64,000 nt of DNA from positions 372,001-436,000 of the forward strand of contig JBMHDL010000003.1 in NCBI GenBank assembly GCA_049889415.1, given 5' to 3'. Shown here one piece after another: positions 17,405 to 26,774 of this stretch. Numbering within the stretch: the stretch's first letter is position 1; each line of letters opens with the position of its first letter. The notes beneath the pieces were generated by a model, which searched no databases, had not been told where the DNA came from, and saw nothing but the letters and a program-made list of their open reading frames with translations. This DNA is from JAYQKL01 sp049889415 (lineage in GTDB: Bacteria > Pseudomonadota > Alphaproteobacteria > RS24). The position numbers and the translations under genes are program-made.

Positions 17405-19192
17405 ATGTCAGAGAAATCATCCCCCGGCCAAACGACTTTCCCCGCCGCAACCAGCCAAGACTGGATGCAGGCGGTTGATAAAGTTCTCAAGGGCAAGAGT
17501 TTCCAGACACTTGTCACCAAAGACATTGGCGGACTTGAACGCCAACCGCTCTACACGGAAGAGACTGCGAGCACCTGTGGCGACCCCGCAGGACTGCCAG
17601 GCTTTGCCCCCTTTATCAGAGGGACACAAGCCGTCAATGACCGCTATTTACCCTGGCATATTGTTGCGCGGTTTGAGCCGGGACGCAAACATGCCGACAA
17701 TACGGATGTGTTGACCGATCTGAATGGCGGTGTTTCGGCCCTTCTGGTGGATGTGACGGATACCGGGACTGACGCCGCCGCCATTGAAGGCCTTTTGGCC
17801 GGGGTTGATTTAAGCATTGCGCCGCTGCTCCTGCGCCCGGGGGCCGCTGCGGAAGATGCCATCGAGCTGTTTTTTAAGCTCCTCAGCAATTCTGAAGCCG
17901 CCACCATTGCCGCCCATCTTGATTATGATCCCATCGGCATGGGAGCACGCAAAAACACATCCATCGATATATCCGGTCTAGCCGCCCTGGCCGACCAGGT
18001 CCGCATGTGGCCGCACATTACCATGCTCACCGCTTCTGGCATGGTTTATCACAACAGTGGTGCGGACCATGCCTCAGAGTTGGCTTATGCCATGGCAAGC
18101 TTGATTGTCTATATCAATGCCCTGACCGAAAGCGGGCTGTCGGCGCATGAGGCTTTGTCAAACATCACCCTAACCCTTTCCACCGATACGGATTTTTTTG
18201 CTGGGATCGCCAAAATGCGGGCAGCAAGAGCCTTGTGGTCGCAGATCTGCACGGCTTACGGCGTTGAAGGTCTAGCGCCCAAAATCCATGCCGAGGGGTC
18301 TCAGCGCAGCTATTCAGTCGCTGACCCCTGGGTGAATATTCTCCGGGCCACCATCGCAACATTGGGCGCCGGGATTGGCGGGGCCGATTTCATATCCGTT
18401 GCCCCCTGCACCGCCGTCAGCGACGGCGACAGTCTTCTGACCCGCAGGGTCGCTCGCAACACCCAGATCATTTTACAAGAAGAAAGCCATATTGGCAGGG
18501 TGACTGATCCAGCGGGGGGGAGTTGGTACATTGAAAACCTCTCCCGCGAACTGGCAGAAACCGCCTGGGCCCTTTTTCAGGATATCCATAAAGCGGGCGG
18601 CATGGTAAAAGCCCTAACCTCCGGCATGGTCGCCGAGCATCTGTCCGGCCTGCAGAATGACATGGATGAAGCCGTCGCCCATCGCCGGGCTCCGCTTCTC
18701 GGCGTCACAGAATTCCCCAATCTGGGCGAAGCTCCGCTGCCCCCGCGCGCCGGCTCAGGCGATGGGCCGCTCATGGCCCGGCGACCGGCTTCCGTATTTG
18801 AAGAAATGCGCCTTGCGGCCCTTCCGGTCAAACCAAAAGTGTTTCTCGCAACCCTCGGTACCGAAGCGCAATTTACAGGCCGCGCCAACTTCACCGCCAA
18901 TCTCTTCGCCGCTGGGGGAATTGACGCCCTGATCGGATCAGGCGGTGAGGATGTCGCCGCCATAGCGGCTGAATTCAGGGACAGCGGCGCCAAAATCGCC
19001 GTCATTTGCGGCTCGGATGACGCTTATGACACCCATGCTGAAGCCGTGGCGAAGGCCCTGCATCAAACCGGTGCGACACATCTTTGGCTGGCTGGCAAAC
19101 AAACCCTAAGCAACGCCGACAATTTGTTTATGGGCTGCAACGCGTTGACTGTCCTGCAAACCGCACATCAGAAACTCGGATTGGGAGAATAA
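17405..19192 (+). CDS. mutA: Methylmalonyl-CoA mutase small subunit
   Basis: Non-catalytic beta subunit of the heterodimeric, adenosylcobalamin-dependent enzyme that interconverts methylmalonyl-CoA and succinyl-CoA. The 595-residue protein has the MCM TIM-barrel domain (for example PLYTEETA and FAPFIRGTQAVNDRYLPWHI) and a C-terminal Rossmann-like domain from about residue 475. That domain lacks the DxHxxG cobalamin motif, as expected for this subunit. The stop codon is followed after one base by the start of the large subunit, so the two are cotranslated in equal amounts. Confidence 0.93.
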   Translation: MSEKSSPGQTTFPAATSQDWMQAVDKVLKGKSFQTLVTKDIGGLERQPLYTEETASTCGDPAGLPGFAPFIRGTQAVNDRYLPWHIVARFEPGRKHADNTDVLTDLNGGVSALLVDVTDTGTDAAAIEGLLAGVDLSIAPLLLRPGAAAEDAIELFFKLLSNSEAATIAAHLDYDPIGMGARKNTSIDISGLAALADQVRMWPHITMLTASGMVYHNSGADHASELAYAMASLIVYINALTESGLSAHEALSNITLTLSTDTDFFAGIAKMRAARALWSQICTAYGVEGLAPKIHAEGSQRSYSVADPWVNILRATIATLGAGIGGADFISVAPCTAVSDGDSLLTRRVARNTQIILQEESHIGRVTDPAGGSWYIENLSRELAETAWALFQDIHKAGGMVKALTSGMVAEHLSGLQNDMDEAVAHRRAPLLGVTEFPNLGEAPLPPRAGSGDGPLMARRPASVFEEMRLAALPVKPKVFLATLGTEAQFTGRANFTANLFAAGGIDALIGSGGEDVAAIAAEFRDSGAKIAVICGSDDAYDTHAEAVAKALHQTGATHLWLAGKQTLSNADNLFMGCNALTVLQTAHQKLGLGE

Positions 19193-19193
19193 T

Positions 19194-21386
19194 ATGAGCA
19201 ACCAACCTGATTTCAAAAACATGGATTTTGACTTCGCCTCAGCAGAGGCAAGCTTGTCAGACTGGGAAAAAGCCAGTCAGGATATCGCTGCGAACACCAA
19301 TGGCGGCCTGAACCGCGAGACCCCGGAAGGTTTGACCATTAAGCCTCTTTACACTTCCAAAGACCGCGAGGGGCTTGCGAACATTGACAGCTATCCCGGG
19401 ATTGCACCTTATATTCGCGGCCCCTACGCCACCATGTATGTCAACAAACCCTGGACTGTCCGTCAATATGCCGGGTTTTCAACAGCTGAAGAGTCGAACG
19501 CGTTTTACCGGCGCAATCTGAAAGCGGGTCAAAAGGGGCTGTCTGTCGCCTTTGATCTCGCGACCCACCGGGGCTATGACAGCGATCATCCGCGTGTAGC
19601 GGGGGATGTCGGCATGGCCGGTGTCGCCATCGACTCAATTTACGACATGCGCACCCTGTTTGCCGGCATTCCGCTGGACGAGATGAGCGTTTCCATGACC
19701 ATGAACGGGGCGGTTCTGCCGATTCTTGCGCTTTATATTGTTGCCGCAGAGGAACAAGGTGTCTCCCCTGACAAGCTGGCCGGCACCATCCAGAACGACA
19801 TTCTCAAAGAGTTCATGGTGCGCAACACCTATATTTATCCCCCTAAGCCTTCGGTCAAAATCATTTCCGACATTTTCGCCTACACGGCTGAAAACATGCC
19901 GAAATTCAACTCCATCTCCATTTCCGGCTACCACATGCAAGAAGCCGGGGCGACGGCCGATCTTGAACTGGCTTACACCTTGGCTGATGGCGTGGAATAT
20001 GCCAAGGCAGGCATGGCTGCAGGTCTGGATATTGACGCCTTTGCCCCGCGCCTGTCTTTCTTCTGGGCCATTGGTATGGATTTCTTCACTGAGATTGCCA
20101 AAATGCGAGCCGGGCGCCTCCTGTGGGCACAGCTGATGCAGGGGCTTGGCGCCCAAAACCCGAAATCTCTGGCACTGCGCACGCATTGCCAGACTTCCGG
20201 CTGGTCGCTGACGGCGCAGGACATTTACAATAATATCGTCCGCACCTGTGTCGAAGCCATGGCCGCCACCCAGGGACACACACAATCGCTGCACACCAAC
20301 AGCTTTGACGAGGCCCTGGCCCTGCCGACGGATTTCTCTGCCCGTATCGCCCGCAACACCCAATTGCTGCTGCAAATGGAATCCAAAACCACCAATGTCA
20401 TTGACCCGTGGGGCGGCAGCTATTTTGTCGAGCGCCTGACCCATGATCTGGCGGCACGGGCCATGGAGCATATCCGCGAAGTTGACAATCTTGGCGGCAT
20501 GGCTGAGGCCATTGAACAGGGCATTCCCAAGCTGCGTATTGAAGAAGCCGCCGCCCACACCCAGGCCCGCATTGACAGTGGCCGGCAGACTGTAGTCGGC
20601 GTTAACAAGTTCCGCCTCGAACAAGAAGATGATGTGGAAGTGCTGAAAGTGGACAATACCACTGTCCGCAAATCTCAAATTGAACGGCTTGAAAAACTGC
20701 GTGCAGAACGAGATGCAACAGCTGTTGAAGCCGCTCTTAACGCCCTGACCAACGCGGCTGACAGCGGCACCGGCAACCTGTTAGCTCTGGCTGTGAGTGC
20801 AGCCCGTGCAAAAGCGACAGTCGGTGAAATTTCAGACGCTTTGGAAAAAGTCTATGGCCGACATGAGGCCAAGCCGGAAATGATTTCTGGGGTGTATGAA
20901 AAAGACTTCGGTACATCAGAGTCCATTTCAAATGTACATGACATGGTTGCCCGTTTCACCGAGCGAGAAGGCCGTGCTCCTTGCATCTATATCGCAAAAA
21001 TGGGGCAGGATGGGCATGATCGCGGGCAGAAAGTGGTCGCCACCGCCTATGCCGATTTGGGCTTTGACGTCGTTGTCGGGCCCTTGTTCCAGACACCAGA
21101 GGAAGCCGCGCGTGACGCCATCTCCGCCAATGCGCATGTTGTCGGGGTCTCTTCACTGGCCGCTGGACATCTGACCCTGGTGCCGGAATTACGCGACGCC
21201 CTGAAAGCTCAGGGGCGTGAAGACATCATGATGATTGTCGGCGGTGTCATTCCGCCGCAGGATTTCGATGCCCTGCGCAAAGCCGGAGCCAAGGCCATCT
21301 TCCCGCCCGGCACTGTAATTCCTGACGCGGCTGATGAAATGCTCAATACCCTGAACGCCCATCTCGGGCATAATGTGTCCGCCTGA
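19194..21386 (+). CDS. mutB: Methylmalonyl-CoA mutase large (catalytic) subunit
   Basis: Catalytic subunit of methylmalonyl-CoA mutase, the last step of propionyl-CoA use and the route by which odd-chain fatty acids, isoleucine, valine and methionine enter the TCA cycle. The substrate-binding region contains PWTVRQYAGFSTAEESN. The C-terminal cobalamin domain has DGHDRG at 606-611, with His608 as the lower axial ligand of B12, then GGVIPPQD near 682. At 730 residues it is full length. No meaB/argK chaperone, epimerase or propionyl-CoA carboxylase lies in the window, so these must be elsewhere. Confidence 0.96.
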   Translation: MSNQPDFKNMDFDFASAEASLSDWEKASQDIAANTNGGLNRETPEGLTIKPLYTSKDREGLANIDSYPGIAPYIRGPYATMYVNKPWTVRQYAGFSTAEESNAFYRRNLKAGQKGLSVAFDLATHRGYDSDHPRVAGDVGMAGVAIDSIYDMRTLFAGIPLDEMSVSMTMNGAVLPILALYIVAAEEQGVSPDKLAGTIQNDILKEFMVRNTYIYPPKPSVKIISDIFAYTAENMPKFNSISISGYHMQEAGATADLELAYTLADGVEYAKAGMAAGLDIDAFAPRLSFFWAIGMDFFTEIAKMRAGRLLWAQLMQGLGAQNPKSLALRTHCQTSGWSLTAQDIYNNIVRTCVEAMAATQGHTQSLHTNSFDEALALPTDFSARIARNTQLLLQMESKTTNVIDPWGGSYFVERLTHDLAARAMEHIREVDNLGGMAEAIEQGIPKLRIEEAAAHTQARIDSGRQTVVGVNKFRLEQEDDVEVLKVDNTTVRKSQIERLEKLRAERDATAVEAALNALTNAADSGTGNLLALAVSAARAKATVGEISDALEKVYGRHEAKPEMISGVYEKDFGTSESISNVHDMVARFTEREGRAPCIYIAKMGQDGHDRGQKVVATAYADLGFDVVVGPLFQTPEEAARDAISANAHVVGVSSLAAGHLTLVPELRDALKAQGREDIMMIVGGVIPPQDFDALRKAGAKAIFPPGTVIPDAADEMLNTLNAHLGHNVSA

Positions 21387-21388
21387 TT

Positions 21389-21775
21389 TTAATCTTTGCC
21401 AAGTAGCGGCAACAACTCATTTTCCTCAACAAAAAACATTGTTGATGTGTCATGGTTGATGAAACGGCGTTCATCTTCCTGCATTTCGGCAGCAGCAGTC
21501 TGCCCCTCTGGTGTCGCCATGGCCGCCTGAAAAGCCTCAGCGCTTTCCCACCAGCATTCTGAAACACCGTCAAAATCCTGTGCCAATTGGCGCGTTTCAT
21601 CATAAGAAGGGTCATTGGCAAATGGGACAAATGTATGCGACTGCACATAACGCACCATGCCCATATCCTTTGCAAGGCGCACAGCAAGCGCGCCGTGCTC
21701 CTCGCGCCAAATTTTCTGGAATTGCGCACGGTCCAAACCGTCTTTGCGGTGAATGCAATATATCAGTTTCAGCAT
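21389..21775 (-). CDS. EthD-domain small protein
   Basis: Small dimeric alpha/beta-barrel type protein of 128 residues in the EthD family, whose members accompany various oxidation pathways but mostly lack a known reaction. Visible family features are the opening LKLIYCIHRKDGLDRAQFQKIW, EEHGALAVRLA and a middle section with DFDGVSECWWES. I chose the ATG at 21775 because AGGAGGG lies eight bases before it, inside the end of the upstream dehydrogenase gene; the two are therefore translationally coupled. It converges on mutB with only two bases between. Confidence 0.8.
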   Translation of the reverse strand: MLKLIYCIHRKDGLDRAQFQKIWREEHGALAVRLAKDMGMVRYVQSHTFVPFANDPSYDETRQLAQDFDGVSECWWESAEAFQAAMATPEGQTAAAEMQEDERRFINHDTSTMFFVEENELLPLLGKD

Positions 21776-21779
21776 GATG

Positions 21780-22613
21780 CTAGCCCTCCTGGAAATTTTT
21801 ACCGGCATGCTCAGCCCCTTGCAACCCGTAAAGGTCGGCAGTGGCTTTGGACATCATGTTAATCAAGCCCACCCGGTCCGGGGACATCAGGAATGCGGCA
21901 GCCTCCTTGTTGCCGCCCGGCACACAGACAGGGCCGCGCCCCAAAAACGCCAATGCTTCCTGCACCACCTGCGCCGGTGCCATCAGGCTGTCATCCGACT
22001 CAAACCCGGGAATGGACTTGACCATGGCCGGCGTTCTGGTTGCGCCGGCCAGAACCGTCAACACGTCAACACCATAAGGCTTGAATTCATGCCATAACCC
22101 CTCTGACAGGCGCATCAGGTAAGCTTTCGCCGCCGAATAAGGCGTAATTGCCGACGCCCCGGCCAGACAGGCCAGCGAGTTCATCATAATCAGCCCGCCG
22201 GCCCCCCTGGCCTTCATGGCCTGACCGAAATGATGACACAAACGCAATGGCGTCAGGCAGTTAAGGGTCATCAAGGCCTCCGCGCTTTCACAAGTTTGGT
22301 CGAGAAACGCCTTGGCCCCGTGTGTTGCTCCGGCATTGTGAATGACCAGAGACACCGCCAGTCCGTCACACGCCGCAATAATTGAGGCCGCGCCGTCCGA
22401 ACGGGATAAATCCGCACTGATCCAGCGGGTTTCGATGCCGTAATCCGTTTCAAGGCCATCAGCAATGTGTGCAAGCACGGCCTCACGCCGCGCCGCCAAA
22501 GCGATATTCACTCCCTGTTCGGCTAGTTCCCTGGCAAAACACAGACCAATGCCTTCCGTCCCACCGGTAATCAAGGCCCATGGCCCATAGGTGTCTTTGA
22601 AACCCTTATCCAT
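21780..22613 (-). CDS. Short-chain dehydrogenase/reductase, substrate unknown
   Basis: SDR of 277 residues with the cofactor motif TGGTEGIG (16-23), HNAG (92-95) and catalytic Ser146, Tyr159 and Lys163 (YSAAK). The C-terminal part (LAFLGRGPVCVPGGNKEAAAF) resembles the DltE/YqjQ-like group of SDRs. It forms a two-gene unit with the EthD protein: the last codons of this gene contain the ribosome-binding site of the next. The pair may act on the same compound, but nothing identifies it. It lies 72 bases downstream of tesB. Confidence 0.83.
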   Translation of the reverse strand: MDKGFKDTYGPWALITGGTEGIGLCFARELAEQGVNIALAARREAVLAHIADGLETDYGIETRWISADLSRSDGAASIIAACDGLAVSLVIHNAGATHGAKAFLDQTCESAEALMTLNCLTPLRLCHHFGQAMKARGAGGLIMMNSLACLAGASAITPYSAAKAYLMRLSEGLWHEFKPYGVDVLTVLAGATRTPAMVKSIPGFESDDSLMAPAQVVQEALAFLGRGPVCVPGGNKEAAAFLMSPDRVGLINMMSKATADLYGLQGAEHAGKNFQEG

Positions 22614-22685
22614 TGTCTTCGCCGTTCCCCTTCATATTTGGAACAGCTTAACATCGCCTCCATAAAAGAAAATGCCGGCGGGTCA

Positions 22686-23540
22686 TTATTTTTTAATGCG
22701 GATCAAACCTTCCTGCGCCACCGTGCAGACATGCGTGCCGTCGCGTGAGAAAATGGATCCGAAATTCAGACCAGTGGCGTTGGCGGCGGACGGGCTTCTG
22801 GTATCGAACAAAAACCAGTCATCCGCTTTGAAGGAGCGGTGAAACCACAATGCATGATCTAGGCTGGCCAGTTGAACACCGTCATTGTAAGGCGTCACAC
22901 CATGCGGACGGATGCTTGAGCGCAGGAAGTCAACATCAGAGACATAAGCCATCAAAATATGACTCATGCGTTGATCCTCGAGGCTGCCGTCAAGATTAAG
23001 CTTGAACCAAAACCTGTCATTCTCACTTGTCGGCTCGGGGTCCATGATGTTTTCCGGCTTTATCCGCCGCGTATCCACCGGCAAAATGCCAAGAAACACC
23101 TCTTTGCGCTCTTCCGGCACAAGATGCAAAACCTCTTCACGCAAAGCGCGGTCGGATTTCAGACTTTCCGGCGGCGGTACATCCGGCATGGTCTCACTGT
23201 GCTCCATCCCGTCCTCAGCAACCTTAAAAGAGGCGGCCATATTCAAGATCTGTTTGCCCTTCTGAATCGCCACGACACGCCGGCTGGTAAAACTGCCCCC
23301 GTCACGCGCTTCGTCGACATGGAAAATAATCGGCAGTTCCGGATCTCCGGGCAGCAGAAAATAAGCATGTAACGAATGACACAGCCGTTCCTCAACCGTT
23401 GTATAGGCGGCAGCAAGCCCTTGGGCGATCACCTGCCCGCCAAACACACGCCCCCAATGGGCCTCGGGTGTCAAACCGCGGAAAATCGTGTCGTCAATCT
23501 GTTCAAGTGTCAGCAGTTTTACTGGGTCAATTTTATTCAT
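22686..23540 (-). CDS. tesB: Acyl-CoA thioesterase II
   Basis: TesB hydrolyses medium- and long-chain acyl-CoA to free acid and CoA. The double hot-dog protein has 284 residues. Recognisable elements are the first hot-dog motif HWGRVFGGQVIAQGL, the catalytic Asp228 in SLDHALWFHR and Gln277 in TVAQEGLIR. The third triad position (Thr228 of E. coli TesB) falls in RSPSAAN, where serine is the likely substitute. The gene starts 12 bases after the sufA stop on the same strand, which suggests it can be transcribed with the suf operon, an unusual companion. Confidence 0.92.
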   Translation of the reverse strand: MNKIDPVKLLTLEQIDDTIFRGLTPEAHWGRVFGGQVIAQGLAAAYTTVEERLCHSLHAYFLLPGDPELPIIFHVDEARDGGSFTSRRVVAIQKGKQILNMAASFKVAEDGMEHSETMPDVPPPESLKSDRALREEVLHLVPEERKEVFLGILPVDTRRIKPENIMDPEPTSENDRFWFKLNLDGSLEDQRMSHILMAYVSDVDFLRSSIRPHGVTPYNDGVQLASLDHALWFHRSFKADDWFLFDTRSPSAANATGLNFGSIFSRDGTHVCTVAQEGLIRIKK

Positions 23541-23552
23541 GAAACCGCCGGT

Positions 23553-23939
23553 TTATTCGCTTTTCGGAGGGCTTGCGGGCACCAGCGTAACGCTCTCACC
23601 ACAGCCGCAGGCATCGGTCTGATTGGGGTTGTTGAAAACAAAGCCTGAAGAAAGCTTGCTGACCTCATAATCCATTTCCGTGCCGAGCAGAAACAAAATG
23701 GCCTTCGGGTCAATCAAGATGGTCACCCCCTTGTCCTCAACAACCTCATCATGCGGCGCAATGTCGGTTGCATATTCCATCGTATATTCCATACCCGCGC
23801 AGCCGGCATTTTTCAGCCCAAGGCGCAGGCCGACCCGTTCGGCACCATCCTCTGAAGGCCGCGACAGAATATCCTGAAGGCGCTCGGCCGCAGTATCCGT
23901 CAGGGTAATCGCTTTGGGTATCGGCAAAACTTCGCTCAT
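23553..23939 (-). CDS. sufA: A-type iron-sulfur carrier protein (SufA/ErpA-like)
   Basis: Accepts Fe-S clusters from the SufBCD scaffold and passes them to apo-proteins. The three conserved cysteines are Cys47 (NAGCAGMEY), Cys111 and Cys113 (CGCG). The length is 128 residues. It follows sufT by 16 bases near the end of the suf operon. SufA, IscA and ErpA cannot be told apart by motif; the name reflects its position. Confidence 0.92.
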   Translation of the reverse strand: MSEVLPIPKAITLTDTAAERLQDILSRPSEDGAERVGLRLGLKNAGCAGMEYTMEYATDIAPHDEVVEDKGVTILIDPKAILFLLGTEMDYEVSKLSSGFVFNNPNQTDACGCGESVTLVPASPPKSE

Positions 23940-23955
23940 ATCACCATCCTATACG

Positions 23956-24357
23956 TCAGAACATGTCCAGCGCAACCCGCGCCTCGTCCGACATCCGGCT
24001 CATCTCCCAGGGCGGGTCAAAAACCATGTTGACCTTGACGTCGCAAATCCCTTCAACTGCCCCGACGGCATCCTGCACCCAAACCGGCATCTGCTCAGCC
24101 ACTGGGCAGCCCGGCGCGGTCAGAGTCATGTCAATTAGAACATCCCGGTCATCGGTGATTTCCACCCGGTAAATCAGGCCCAATTCATAAATATCGACAG
24201 GGATTTCCGGGTCATAAACACTTTTCAAGGCACCGACAATATCATCCGTCAAATCCTGCAATTCCGGCGACAAATCCTCCTGCAGAACCGGTGTATTATC
24301 AACTTTGGCTTCCTCGGAAGCACTCTGCGACAACTCAGCTTTCGTCTCTTCTGTCAT
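23956..24357 (-). CDS. sufT: SUF maturation protein, DUF59/MIP18 family (SufT)
   Basis: SufT-type proteins assist maturation of Fe-S proteins and carry a DUF59 domain, here about residues 32-120. The hallmarks are DPEIPVDIYELGLIY (49-63) and the reactive cysteine in LTAPGCPVAEQM. A 30-residue acidic N-terminal extension precedes the domain; the whole is 133 residues. It lies between sufS (nine bases) and sufA (16 bases). The similar phenylacetate protein PaaD is excluded by the context. Confidence 0.92.
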   Translation of the reverse strand: MTEETKAELSQSASEEAKVDNTPVLQEDLSPELQDLTDDIVGALKSVYDPEIPVDIYELGLIYRVEITDDRDVLIDMTLTAPGCPVAEQMPVWVQDAVGAVEGICDVKVNMVFDPPWEMSRMSDEARVALDMF

Positions 24358-24366
24358 CTCGTTTCC

Positions 24367-25593
24367 TCAAGCGAAAAACGTCAAAGCTTTTTTGACAGCT
24401 TCAGCCAGTTTTTCAACCTCCTCGCGGGTGTTATAACAGGCAAAGGATGCCCGGGCCGTCGCCGGGACACCAAACCGGTCCATCAATGGCTTGGCACAGT
24501 GATGCCCGGCCCGCACCGCCACACCGGAGCGGTCAATCATTGTCGCCAAATCATGCGGATGCACCCCTTCCGCGCCAAATGACAGAATGCTGCCCTTGTC
24601 AGCGGCCGTTCCGTAAAACTGCAAACTGTTGATCTCCGACATCAGCTCCGTCGCATAGGCCAGCAACTCGTTTTCATGCGCTACCATCGCCTCACGGCCG
24701 GTCTCCATCATGTACTGCAAAGCCGCTCCCAGACCAATGGCCTCGACAATCGGCGGCGTGCCGGCCTCAAACCGGTGCGGGGCGTCGCCATAGGTCACAT
24801 TATCCAGAGACACTTCGCGGATCATTTCACCGCCGCCACGATAAGGGCGCATCTGCGCCAGCAACTCCGTCTTGCCGTAAAGCACACCGATGCCGCTTGG
24901 CCCGTAAACCTTATGGCCGGAAAACACATAAAAATCTGCATCCAAATCCTGCACATCCGTCACCAGATGCACAGCCCCCTGGCAGCCATCCACCAGAACC
25001 GGAACATTCATGTCATGGGCGGCCGCGATGATGCGCTTCATAGGGGTGATGGTCCCCAGCGCATTGGACATTTGCGTCAAGGCCACCATTTTTGTTTTCG
25101 GCGACAACAGATCGAGATACGCCTCGAAATCAAGCTCGCCGTCATCCCTTACCGGCACCCATTTCAGCACCGCACCCTTTTCCTCGCGCAGGTAATGCCA
25201 AGGCACGATATTCGAGTGATGCTCCATTACGGACAGAATAATTTCATCACCTTCCTGAATGCGGGGGGCCAGATAAGAATACGACACCAGATTGATGGCG
25301 TCGGTGGCACCGGAGGTGAAGATGATGTCCTCAACCTTCGGAGCATTGAGAAAAACGCGAGCACTTTCACGCGCCGCCTCGAAGCCGTCTGTCGCCTTAT
25401 TGGACAGGTAATGCAGCCCGCGATGCACATTGGCATAGCCGGAGTGCATCACTTCCGTCATGGTGTCGATGACCTGTTTCGGCTTTTGGGCGGAGGCCGC
25501 ATTATCCAAATAAACCAGCGGCTTACCATACACCTCGGTTGATAAAATTGGAAAGTCCTGCCGCACGGCATCAATATCAAGTTTTGCGGTCAT
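24367..25593 (-). CDS. sufS: Cysteine desulfurase SufS (group II)
   Basis: PLP enzyme that takes sulfur from cysteine as a persulfide for cluster assembly. The PLP-binding lysine is Lys228 in FSGHKVYGPSG, the active-site cysteine is Cys366 in RAGHHCAKP, and His125 in MEHHSN stacks on PLP. The RAGHHC pattern marks group II (SufS). The protein has 408 residues and overlaps sufD by four bases. No sufE is adjacent, so the sulfur transfer partner must lie elsewhere or differ. Confidence 0.95.
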   Translation of the reverse strand: MTAKLDIDAVRQDFPILSTEVYGKPLVYLDNAASAQKPKQVIDTMTEVMHSGYANVHRGLHYLSNKATDGFEAARESARVFLNAPKVEDIIFTSGATDAINLVSYSYLAPRIQEGDEIILSVMEHHSNIVPWHYLREEKGAVLKWVPVRDDGELDFEAYLDLLSPKTKMVALTQMSNALGTITPMKRIIAAAHDMNVPVLVDGCQGAVHLVTDVQDLDADFYVFSGHKVYGPSGIGVLYGKTELLAQMRPYRGGGEMIREVSLDNVTYGDAPHRFEAGTPPIVEAIGLGAALQYMMETGREAMVAHENELLAYATELMSEINSLQFYGTAADKGSILSFGAEGVHPHDLATMIDRSGVAVRAGHHCAKPLMDRFGVPATARASFACYNTREEVEKLAEAVKKALTFFA

Positions 25594-26774
25594 GTCCGCT
25601 CCTCCATGCGCAGCAATTGTGCGGCAACTAAACCAGATACAACCTCCCTGATGTTTTCATCCGATATCCGCTCAACAATTTCTGCCATAAACCCGGAGAT
25701 CAATAACTGGCGCGCCTCCTTTAGCCCCAAGCCGCGAGAGCGCAAAAAGAACACCGCATCCCGGTCAATTTCACCAATAGCCGACCCATGTGCACAGGCG
25801 ACATCATCAGCGTAAATCTCCAATTCCGGCTTAGCGTTCATCTCAGCATTGCGCGAGAGCATTAAAGCATCAGATTTTTGATTTGCATCGACCCTTTGCG
25901 CATCATTACGCACAATCACCTTACCCTGAAAAACGCCGCGCGCCTGCTGATCCAGAACTGTGCGCGCCACTGTTTCACTGGTGGTGTCCGCCACGCGGTG
26001 ATCCAGACAGCTGGTAACATCCATATGCTGACTCTCAGACCCCAACAGGACACTGGCGATTTCAGCATGAGCGTGTGCGCCGTTGAACATGATATTGGTC
26101 TCATGTCTGGCAAGACCAGCCTGCAGCCCGACAAGAACCGTTTTCAGGCGCGCGCCTTTTGCGAGCTGACACTGGCTGTGGGTGATGCCGGCCTGACTGT
26201 CCTCAGCAAGATGCGTTTTTATGATTTCAAGACCGGCGTCCTCGGCCAAAACCGCCTCAAAGGCAAGATGGCTGAAACCGGTACCCTGATGGGTTTCCAG
26301 AACCGTCAAACCGGCGTCTTTTTCAATATTTAGCATGACCCGACCGTAGGCCGCTTTATCGGCTGATGAGCAGGCCCAAACAAATTCCACCGGCCGCTCC
26401 AGATGGCCGGAAACCCGCACCGTCACGCCATCCGTGAAATGGGCCATATTTGTCGCCAAGAGGCCGTCATTGCTGTCAGTGTCAAAACGCTCGACATCCG
26501 CATCACTCATTTTGACGATGTGCAAACCTTCCGGCAGGGTGTCGGGCATGGCTTGCAAGGCCCCGTCCACAAACACAAGCCGCACGGGGTCCAATGGCGC
26601 AAACAGCGCAGGCAAGTCAAGCTCTCCGGACGGGGCGTCCACAGAGGTTGCCGGCAGGAGTTTCTGTAAATCCGTATAATGCCAGTTTTCCAGACGCCGC
26701 GTCGGCAGACCAAGGCTTTGCGCCCGCTCTGCTGCGGCGTGTTGTAGGGCAGAGAGTGTGACGGCCTCAGGCAT
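25590..26774 (-). CDS. sufD: Fe-S assembly scaffold protein SufD
   Basis: SufD pairs with SufB in the SufBC2D scaffold. The 394-residue protein has the C-terminal beta-helix domain shared with SufB (about 150-360), including QARGVFQGKVIVRNDAQRVD and YADDVACAHGSAIGEID, then an alpha-helical end. I chose the ATG at 26774 (MPEAVTLSAL), which overlaps the sufC stop by eight bases; the frame is open further upstream, but only through sufC. Confidence 0.94.
   Translation of the reverse strand: MPEAVTLSALQHAAAERAQSLGLPTRRLENWHYTDLQKLLPATSVDAPSGELDLPALFAPLDPVRLVFVDGALQAMPDTLPEGLHIVKMSDADVERFDTDSNDGLLATNMAHFTDGVTVRVSGHLERPVEFVWACSSADKAAYGRVMLNIEKDAGLTVLETHQGTGFSHLAFEAVLAEDAGLEIIKTHLAEDSQAGITHSQCQLAKGARLKTVLVGLQAGLARHETNIMFNGAHAHAEIASVLLGSESQHMDVTSCLDHRVADTTSETVARTVLDQQARGVFQGKVIVRNDAQRVDANQKSDALMLSRNAEMNAKPELEIYADDVACAHGSAIGEIDRDAVFFLRSRGLGLKEARQLLISGFMAEIVERISDENIREVVSGLVAAQLLRMEERT

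Noticed and set aside
19635..20678. 347-codon open frame on the minus strand
   Set aside because: It is the antisense shadow of mutB, whose reading frame is fixed by the methylmalonyl-CoA mutase motifs.
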